64,000 nucleotides of DNA from Desulfovibrio aminophilus (GTDB lineage: Bacteria > Desulfobacterota > Desulfovibrionia > Desulfovibrionales > Desulfovibrionaceae). Below the pieces are notes generated by a model. The model had not been told where the DNA came from and ran no database searches. It saw only the letters and a program-made list of their open reading frames with translations. The position numbers were made by a program, and so were the translations under genes. Shown piece after piece: positions 58,369 through 64,000 of this stretch. The stretch spans positions 238,794-302,793 of the forward strand of contig NZ_JAMHGA010000038.1 of NCBI RefSeq assembly GCF_023660105.1, in the 5' to 3' direction. Every line of letters starts with the position of its first letter. The stretch's first letter is position 1.

Positions 58369-59066
58369 GGCATTTCCTCCTCTTCCACCGGGCGGAAGTT
58401 GCGCCCCTGCTCAAACTGCTTGGGCGTCATTGCGCGTACCTCCTTGCGGACATGGCAGGCGTCCGGGCGGGGGAACTCGATGACGCCGCGCTTCATGACG
58501 GGCTGCCAAAAGCGGCTGCGCAACATGTGTTCGCCGGTTTCGTCCGGGTAGTCGAAGCCGTGGAACATGAGTCCGAAGGCGAGTTCGTCGAGATCGTCAT
58601 AGTGCCCCTCGCCTTCGCCAAAGGCGCAGGGCTGCACGTAGCCCTGACAATCGCGTGTGCCCAGGAAAACATCCTGCCTGCCGCCGCGCCCCAGCATACG
58701 CCGGGCGATCTCGAAGTGCTTGCAGGCATTGCGGTCATGGGCCAGCTCCGGCCGGTGATCGTTCCATTCGAAATGCGCCTGGACCTGGTACTCGACATCA
58801 GCCAGAAAGGTATAAATGGCGAGGCTGTTGCCGCCGCCGTACCCGAGAGGCTTAGTCCCTTTGGTCTGAGTACGGATGGGCCGCAGCACCCGCACCCTAT
58901 CGATGAACCAGATCAGCGTCGGTTTCCAGTAGATGGATTTGGCAACGCCTTTCAGGGCCTCATAGGTGGGGATGTGATAGGAGCACTTCTCCCCGCCGAT
59001 GCGCGTGAGCGGATCGGTAAACAAGGCGTAGCGCCCGGTGAGCCGAAACGTGATGCCGTTATTCAC
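58365..59066 (-). CDS. cas5c: Type I-C crRNA-processing protein Cas5c
   Basis: A 233-residue protein that in type I-C replaces Cas6: it cuts the precursor crRNA at the repeat and caps the 5' handle. The catalytic residues known from Bacillus halodurans Cas5d (Tyr46, Lys116, His117, from memory) are at identical numbers here, in KSIYWKP and NACKHFEIARR. The start is the GTG at 59066, with GGGAGG six bases upstream; the longer open frame beyond it overlaps cas3 and is not used. It lies 11 bases after cas3. Confidence 0.95.
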   Translation of the reverse strand: MNNGITFRLTGRYALFTDPLTRIGGEKCSYHIPTYEALKGVAKSIYWKPTLIWFIDRVRVLRPIRTQTKGTKPLGYGGGNSLAIYTFLADVEYQVQAHFEWNDHRPELAHDRNACKHFEIARRMLGRGGRQDVFLGTRDCQGYVQPCAFGEGEGHYDDLDELAFGLMFHGFDYPDETGEHMLRSRFWQPVMKRGVIEFPRPDACHVRKEVRAMTPKQFEQGRNFRPVEEEEMP

Positions 59067-59077
59067 GAAGCACCTCC

Positions 59078-61549
59078 CTAGCAAATATGCACGGCCATTT
59101 CTTCGACCTCGTTGACGGAAAGCCCGAATCGCCCGCTGTAATGCTGGGCATCCAAATACCAAACACCGCTTCCCTTTTGAGTCTCGTGCAAGGCCTGCGC
59201 TCCCTGGAGCCCCTTCAGCACATTGGGAAAAACGTTGACAGAGTAACGTTGCGCGCGTCGGAGCAGCGGTTTCTCTTGTTGCGGATGGAAAACGCCGCAC
59301 AGTTGGGCGATGAGATCCTTCCCTTCGCCGTAGGGCACGAGCACACCGCAGGTGGGCGCGTCGATGACCGTGAATATCTCGCCCGCAGTGGCGAAGGACT
59401 GGCGCAAAGCGAGCGGTGCATGCATGTTGCCGGGGTTCAGCGGATTGCACGAGAGCAGATTGAACAGCGTGTCCCCATGCCCGGCATCTTCCGCGGAGAC
59501 CGGGTAGGCCATTTCGTCGCGACGGTCGAAAAACGCATACGTGAAGTAGCGCTCCATGGCCTTGGGGTGCAGCAGCGAGCCGCCCAGCGAGTCGGGCTCC
59601 TTTCGGAAGTCGCCCAGAACGCGCAAGGTCATTTCGCGACCAGTCTGAATCTCCCTGAGCCTGCTCAAATTCTCGCGATCCGGGTTGACCACATGCACCT
59701 GGCCAGGCCGTCCATCCTTGCTTTCGCCGTTGCGGTTGCAGCGGCCAGCCGTCTGGACGATGGAATCCAGTCCGGCCACAAAGCGGATGGCCGCGCCGAA
59801 GCTGATATCCACCCCCGCCTCGATGAGTTGGGTGCTGACGCACAACACCGGTCGCCCGGCTTTGAGTTCCGCGCGCATCTCGTCCAGTACGCACAGTCTG
59901 TGCGCCGCGCACATGTCTGTGCTTAGATGCCGCACTTCGGCGATGCCTCGCGCGGCGCATTCCTCATACAGCTCACGCGCCCAGCGCTTGGTGTTGACGA
60001 CCACGAGGCAACTACCCGCCCGACGCAGTTCGCCGATGGCGAGATCGGCGATCTCCGTGACGCTCCAGCCGCCAGGCTTGGTGTCGTCGAGAATCTCGGT
60101 CCGTTCCAGCTTGTCGAAGTACGCATCCCGGTGCGGCATCAGTTCGCACCGTGGGTCAAGGGAAAGCACGCCCAACTCGGGCCGGGCGAGCCTGTCCAGA
60201 AGCGGTTGCGTGGCCGTGCAGAGCACGACGCTGGCTCCGCATTCCCGAACCAGAAAGTTCACCGCACTGCAGAAGAGGTGCGCGCAGTTCACCGGCAGCG
60301 TTTGTATCTCATCGAAAACAATGACCGCCCCGGCGAGCCGATGCATGCGCCTGGCGTTGCGTGTGCCGCCCCGGAACAGGCTTTCCAGGAACTGCACCAT
60401 GGTGGTGTAGATGACCGGAGCGTCCCAGCACTCCGAGGCCAGCCTCGTGCGGGGGCTTTCCTTTTCGGGTGTGAGGTTGGAGTGATGTTCGAGCACCACG
60501 CGGCCGAACTCCTCGCCGCATTCCAAGATTTCCCGCGCCACCTGGGCGTTCTGATCGATGATGGACGTGAAGGGGATGACGTTGATGATTCTCGACATGC
60601 TGTGATGCACCGCGTGGTGCAAGGCGAATCGCAGACCAGCCAATGTCTTGCCGCCGCCGGTAGGCACGGTGAGTGTGAACACGCCCTTGGAGCCGGTGGC
60701 TCTGGCGAGGCAATGCGCCGATATTTCGCTACGGATTGCGTCGATGGCGCGGTTACCTGAAAATTCCATGAACCGCTTTTCCAGCCGCTCGACGAGTCGC
60801 CGCCAAGGCGGAGTGCCGTGGGAACGCAAGGCGGCATTTTCCGGGTGCTCGGCGTCTGCGCTGTCGGTGTGGTCGGCATCGACCAAACAACTGAACAGCA
60901 TCCGCGTCGCGAGCCCCAAGGAGAACCACGCCAGGGGGTTGTGGATGCGGCACGCCTTCGTGGGTCGCAGGGAACATTTATCGCAATATGCGGACGGCTC
61001 CGGCCGGAGCATTGCGGCCAAGCGGTCCCGCATCTCCTTCATGGTCGCGGGCAGCAGCTGCTCACCCGACGCGCCGAAGCCGTCGCCGAAGGCCTCGAGC
61101 GCTTCCTCGATATGCGTCTGCTCGGACGGCTTTTCCATGCGTCTCTTGAAGAGATCCTCGCCCCACGGCCCCAGGCAGTCGATAAGGCCGGAGTGATGCG
61201 AGCAGATGCAAAGGGCCAACATTTGAGCGAACAGGACGTTTTGCGCCGGGGCCCGCTCCTGCATGATGGCCTGCCATAATCTCTGGGCACCAGCGCTGGA
61301 GTGGTCGATTTTCCCCCGAAATCCCTTGGCGTCAACGTATTCCTCATCCTCAGGGTCGGTGATTCCAGCGGCGGAGCGAATGTAGTGCTGAAATGTTTGC
61401 GAAACCTTACCTTCATCATGTCCGCCACCGACGAGTTGCCCCGCAAGCGGAAATCCAATCGCCCTCGCAAAAACTCCGGCAAGCTGCGCGACATTCACTA
61501 GATGCGCTGATAAGTACTGTCCTGGGCGAGCGATGGGCTTATCGTGCAT
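59078..61549 (-). CDS. cas3: CRISPR helicase-nuclease Cas3 (intact copy)
   Basis: An 823-residue protein. HD nuclease domain (1-210): His16, GGGHDEGKVS (His44-Asp45), KIDHSSAG and CSHHSG. Helicase domains: Walker A TVPTGGGKTL, box VIVFDEIQTL, ATQ motif VLCTATQP, and QTAGRCNRNGE (motif VI). A zinc-like CDKCSLRPTKAC sits between the domains. It degrades target DNA after Cascade binding. I start it at the ATG at 61549 (GAGG seven bases before), not at the GTG at 61555. GC content is lower than in host genes. A truncated paralogue lies directly upstream. Confidence 0.95.
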   Translation of the reverse strand: MHDKPIARPGQYLSAHLVNVAQLAGVFARAIGFPLAGQLVGGGHDEGKVSQTFQHYIRSAAGITDPEDEEYVDAKGFRGKIDHSSAGAQRLWQAIMQERAPAQNVLFAQMLALCICSHHSGLIDCLGPWGEDLFKRRMEKPSEQTHIEEALEAFGDGFGASGEQLLPATMKEMRDRLAAMLRPEPSAYCDKCSLRPTKACRIHNPLAWFSLGLATRMLFSCLVDADHTDSADAEHPENAALRSHGTPPWRRLVERLEKRFMEFSGNRAIDAIRSEISAHCLARATGSKGVFTLTVPTGGGKTLAGLRFALHHAVHHSMSRIINVIPFTSIIDQNAQVAREILECGEEFGRVVLEHHSNLTPEKESPRTRLASECWDAPVIYTTMVQFLESLFRGGTRNARRMHRLAGAVIVFDEIQTLPVNCAHLFCSAVNFLVRECGASVVLCTATQPLLDRLARPELGVLSLDPRCELMPHRDAYFDKLERTEILDDTKPGGWSVTEIADLAIGELRRAGSCLVVVNTKRWARELYEECAARGIAEVRHLSTDMCAAHRLCVLDEMRAELKAGRPVLCVSTQLIEAGVDISFGAAIRFVAGLDSIVQTAGRCNRNGESKDGRPGQVHVVNPDRENLSRLREIQTGREMTLRVLGDFRKEPDSLGGSLLHPKAMERYFTYAFFDRRDEMAYPVSAEDAGHGDTLFNLLSCNPLNPGNMHAPLALRQSFATAGEIFTVIDAPTCGVLVPYGEGKDLIAQLCGVFHPQQEKPLLRRAQRYSVNVFPNVLKGLQGAQALHETQKGSGVWYLDAQHYSGRFGLSVNEVEEMAVHIC

Positions 61550-61705
61550 TTCCACACCTCAAACTGAATGAAACAGAGTGGTGATCCCCAGCCATCAGGC
61601 CAGGAAGGCCATCTACCAGACAAAAACAAGACGCTATGTACTTCACACAAAGTGAAACCGTCCAGAATGGAATGCAACCAATAATCCTTTGAAATCTGAT
61701 CCATT
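61550..61705. other. A/T-richer junction between intact and truncated cas3
   Basis: About 155 bases much lower in GC than either flank. It contains the intact cas3 ribosome binding site, an inverted repeat TTCAC-ACAAA-GTGAA (61642-61656) that could be an operator, and codes for the unrelated last 20 residues of the truncated cas3 frame. No tRNA, integrase or insertion-sequence end is visible. It marks one edge of the inferred exchange of the cas effector genes. Confidence 0.55.
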
Positions 61706-63100
61706 CGCACCGGGCAAATGGCGGATGCGCTCGAACAACAGCCGGGCGTGCTCGCGCCTGTTGACCACGCAAAGGCACTGCTCCTGTCCGCTCATGACCT
61801 CGGCCAGGGCGGCGTCGTCCATCTCCCCGGCCAGCTCCACCCGCACCCGCCGGAACGCCTCGTAGAGTTCCGTCGGACCGGGGTCGCGCATGATCTCCCG
61901 GATGTCCGCGCCGCCGGGGAAATGCTCCGTCACTGCGGGCTGGGTGGCCGTGCAGAGCACCACGGTGCAGCCGTAGTTCACGGTCAGTTCCTTGAGCGCC
62001 GCCAGGGTGGGCTTGAGCAGTTCCCTGGGCAGCATCTGGGCTTCGTCCAGGATGATGACGCTCTTGGCCACGTTGTGCAGTTTGCGACAGCGCGAGGCCT
62101 TGCAGGCGAACAGGGATTCCAAAAACTGGACATTGGTGGTCACGACCAGCGGCACGTCCCAGTTCTCCATGGCCAGGGAGGCGGCCAGGGCTGTGTCCTG
62201 CCCTGCCCCGCCCTCGCTGGACAGGTCCACGCTGGAGTGGTGTTCGAGAACCGCGTCCGGCCCCAGAATCTCGCGGAAGACCTCGGCGTTCTGCTCGATG
62301 ATGCTCGTGTAGGGAATGGCGTAGATGACCCGGCGCAGGCCGTGGGCCGCAGCGTGGGCCACGGCGTGGTCCAGGGCGAAGGCCAGGGACGCGAGGGTCT
62401 TGCCGCCGCCGGTGGGCACGGTCAGGCTGAACAGCCCGGGTGGCAGGACGGCGGCCGCGCGGCATTGCGCCAGAATGTCCCGGCGCAGACGATTGATCCG
62501 CGTATCCTCGGCTTTGGCCTGAAGCCGCTTCAGATGGGCGTCCAGGCGCTCTTTCAATGCCTTGAGCCCAGGCCTCCCGTCACGGAGGGCCGCCTTCTCG
62601 GGATCTGCATGGGCCTCGGAGTTCAGCCGATCCGCATCCACCAGACACGAGAACACCATGCGCATGAAAAAGGCGCAGCAGAATCCTTGGTGCCTTTGAT
62701 CCGCTGGGGTCAGGCCGGGAAGCGCGGGCTCGGGCGGCGGGGAGATTTCATCCGCGTAAGCCGAATAGTCAGGCACTCGCTTGGCCAGGCGTTCGGTGAG
62801 AATGTCTTCGTTGGCCAATCCGCCGTGATGCCCGGCGATCATGTAGGCCAGAAGAAGTCCATAGCGATACGCCCGCTGGGCCTCCCGGGCCCCGGCCGTG
62901 GAGTGGTCCAGGCCATGTCCGCCCCGCTTTAATTGTTCCTGAAACTCCCGGGAATATTTTCCGATATCGTGCAGCAGACCAGCCGCCCGGCCCCAGGCTT
63001 CCGCGCCGAACACCCTCGCGAAGTCCCCGGCCTGCTCGGACACCTCCCGCAGATGCGCCTCAAGCCACTGCCCCGGACGGGCTTCAAAGCCGTTTTTCAT
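61643..63100 (-). pseudogene. Truncated second cas3 (HD domain and helicase up to domain 2)
   Basis: A frame of 485 codons from the ATG at 63100. HD domain: GLLHDIGKYSREF, GLDHSTAGA and AGHHGG. Helicase: SLTVPTGGGKTLASLAFALD, VIILDEAQML and VVLCTATQPAV. It stops matching after FERIRHLPGA; the last 20 residues come from the unrelated A/T-rich junction, and motifs V and VI (expected in the missing 300 residues) are absent. So nuclease and ATP-binding parts survive but a full helicase does not. Its GC content, near 75%, matches the host, whereas the intact cas3 is clearly lower. Most simply it is the remnant of the original cas3; a surviving HD nuclease function is less likely but open. Confidence 0.88.
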
Positions 63101-63251
63101 GTCCCCCCACTGGCTCGAAAAACGAAGCTCTATTGACAAACTGGTTTTCTTCTACGCACTGCACGGGCAAAAGAAAACAGAGAATGCACTGAAATATTCA
63201 AAATAACTTCCCAACACAGCAGGATACCGCAGCTATTCCCCATCGCCTCCC

Positions 63252-63797
63252 CTATTGGAACCTTTGTCCGGACTGCGGACGACGTCGGTATTTACCGCCA
63301 TTCTTGGACGCCATAAATATTGCAAAGCTAGAGAGGCTTCGAGCTATCTGAGCTAACAAACTATACTCAGAAAACGCCTTTGGCACGTCACAATAGGCTG
63401 CGAGTTCGGGAGATTGAATCCAGAAGAAGGCCGCGAAGGCCATGACGGTCGAGATGTCCGGCTCGTTTTCGGCCCATTCTGCGCTGTAGAAAGAGCCGGA
63501 ACGGGTGAAGACGAGACCGCGTTCGTAGTCCACCTCCTTCACCTGGGAAGTGATGAAGCTCCCGCCTCCTTCGGCCCAGCCCATGATGCGGATGATCTCG
63601 ATCTCCTTGAACCGGATCAGGAACGGCCAAGCCGGTTGCACCACGCCCTTGAGCCGGATGCCGGTCTCCTGGCGTTTCCAGGGCAGGGTCTGAATCTGCG
63701 CGGCCGAGGCCACGGCGAAACTCAGCACGTCACGATGGGCCCGGACCAGCCTGTCCAGGGTCAGACTTTCAAGCTCCTTAAGATGCAGCATCGACAT
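63252..63797 (-). CDS. Unrecognised 181-aa protein upstream of the cas genes
   Basis: I do not recognise a family. The N-terminal 70 residues are helical (LESLTLDRLVRAHRDVLSF) and then turn into alternating strands: TGIRLKGVVQPAWPFLIRFK, IIRIMGWAEGGGSFITSQV, VDYERGLVFTRSGSFYSAEW. The C-terminal part has a hydrophobic stretch (VMAFAAFFWIQ) and ends in basic residues. GC content falls sharply in the last 60 codons, as if the 3' end was joined to other DNA. GAGGAGGTCG precedes the ATG. It is on the cas strand, but 150 bases of A/T-rich DNA separate it from the truncated cas3, so a link to CRISPR is uncertain. Confidence 0.6.
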   Translation of the reverse strand: MSMLHLKELESLTLDRLVRAHRDVLSFAVASAAQIQTLPWKRQETGIRLKGVVQPAWPFLIRFKEIEIIRIMGWAEGGGSFITSQVKEVDYERGLVFTRSGSFYSAEWAENEPDISTVMAFAAFFWIQSPELAAYCDVPKAFSEYSLLAQIARSLSSFAIFMASKNGGKYRRRPQSGQRFQ

Positions 63798-63864
63798 GAC
63801 GACCTCCTCATCTCTCTATTTGCTGAACGACATCAACCATGCACATCGCCGACAACGCGGATCT

Positions 63865-64000
63865 TCATCCCTGCCTCCATTCCAGCACTTCCCCCATGCC
63901 GAGGCCCACGACGAGGATTCCGCCGAACAGCTCGGCGTCATGGCAGGGCTCGTGGTGGTGGCCATGCACCACGAGCCGGACGCCCATGTCCCGCGCCAAG
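63865..64000 (-). CDS. Metallophosphoesterase, C-terminal end (cut by window edge)
   Basis: The last 44 codons of a protein that continues past the window. VVHGHHHEPCHDAELFGG carries the G-H-x-H motif that ends the metal site of calcineurin-like phosphoesterases, followed by the closing strands ILVVGLGMGEVLEW. The TGA at 63865-63867 is in frame with the edge. Substrate unknown. Confidence 0.75.
   Translation of the reverse strand, partial: LARDMGVRLVVHGHHHEPCHDAELFGGILVVGLGMGEVLEWRQG

Noticed and set aside
59067..59960. Extension of the cas5c frame far upstream of the GTG at 59066
   Set aside because: It would run antiparallel in sense through the end of cas3 in another frame. The GTG has a strong ribosome binding site and the Tyr46/Lys116/His117 numbering fits known Cas5 only from that start.

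Overview
The window is very GC-rich DNA whose gene content points to a sulfate-reducing deltaproteobacterium of the Desulfovibrio group (Desulfovibrionales). The reasons are a quinone-linked fumarate reductase beside a two-subunit class I fumarase, a complex I operon without the NADH-input subunits NuoEFG, and a complete 'GAK' gene set (ATP-grasp, amphi-Trp, HprK-related kinase). Assignments come from reading the translations and from knowledge of the families; no database search was run.

Layout. 1-288: tail of a diguanylate cyclase. 0.3-5.2 kb (minus): frdCAB plus fumarase alpha/beta, the reductive malate-fumarate-succinate branch. 5.4-7.0 kb (minus): a FadR-type GntR regulator with a perfect operator at its own start, plus a TauE/SafE exporter. 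7.1-10.2 kb (plus): an M16 peptidase lipoprotein and a small YbjQ-like protein. 10.3-13.4 kb (minus): aroC and a Ktr potassium uptake pair. 13.5-20.8 kb (minus): eight closely packed genes of the GAK system (XXXCH protein, PHP-like protein, amphi-Trp, PhoU-kinase fusion, ATP-grasp, HprK-related kinase, CofD-like, amphi-Trp), whose biochemical function is unknown to me. 21-28 kb: aroK, a YchF-like ATPase, two glycosyltransferases, a solute-binding lipoprotein, an orphan HsdR_N-type protein and a DUF364-like protein. 28.1-39.7 kb (minus): nuoABCD-HIJK, an extra MrpD-like antiporter subunit, an 85-aa membrane protein, then nuoL-like, nuoM and nuoN. 39.9-48.4 kb: response regulator-PAS-GGDEF, ComB, and an envelope sugar/lipid block (UDP-glucuronate decarboxylase, GmhB, three glycosyltransferases, PAP2, TVP38/DedA, LAB_N domain protein).

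48.4-63.1 kb: an initiator tRNA with a strong promoter and terminator, a possible scrap of a GGDEF gene, then a type I-C CRISPR-Cas locus. I counted 71 intact repeats plus one degenerate trailer repeat (71 spacers), a leader of about 180 bp, and cas2-cas1-cas4-cas7-cas8c-cas5c-cas3 on the minus strand. Upstream of the intact cas3 lies a second, truncated cas3 (HD domain and most of the helicase) whose base composition matches the host. The block from cas7 to the intact cas3 is clearly less GC-rich. This suggests that the interference module was swapped in by recombination while the host-like cas4-cas1-cas2, array and cas3 remnant stayed in place. The window ends with an unrecognised gene and the C-terminus of a metallophosphoesterase.

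Most interesting items: the GAK operon with its PhoU-kinase fusion; the apparent effector-module exchange in the CRISPR locus; two spacers taken in the same register from two related targets; and a complex I with four antiporter-like subunits and no NADH module.
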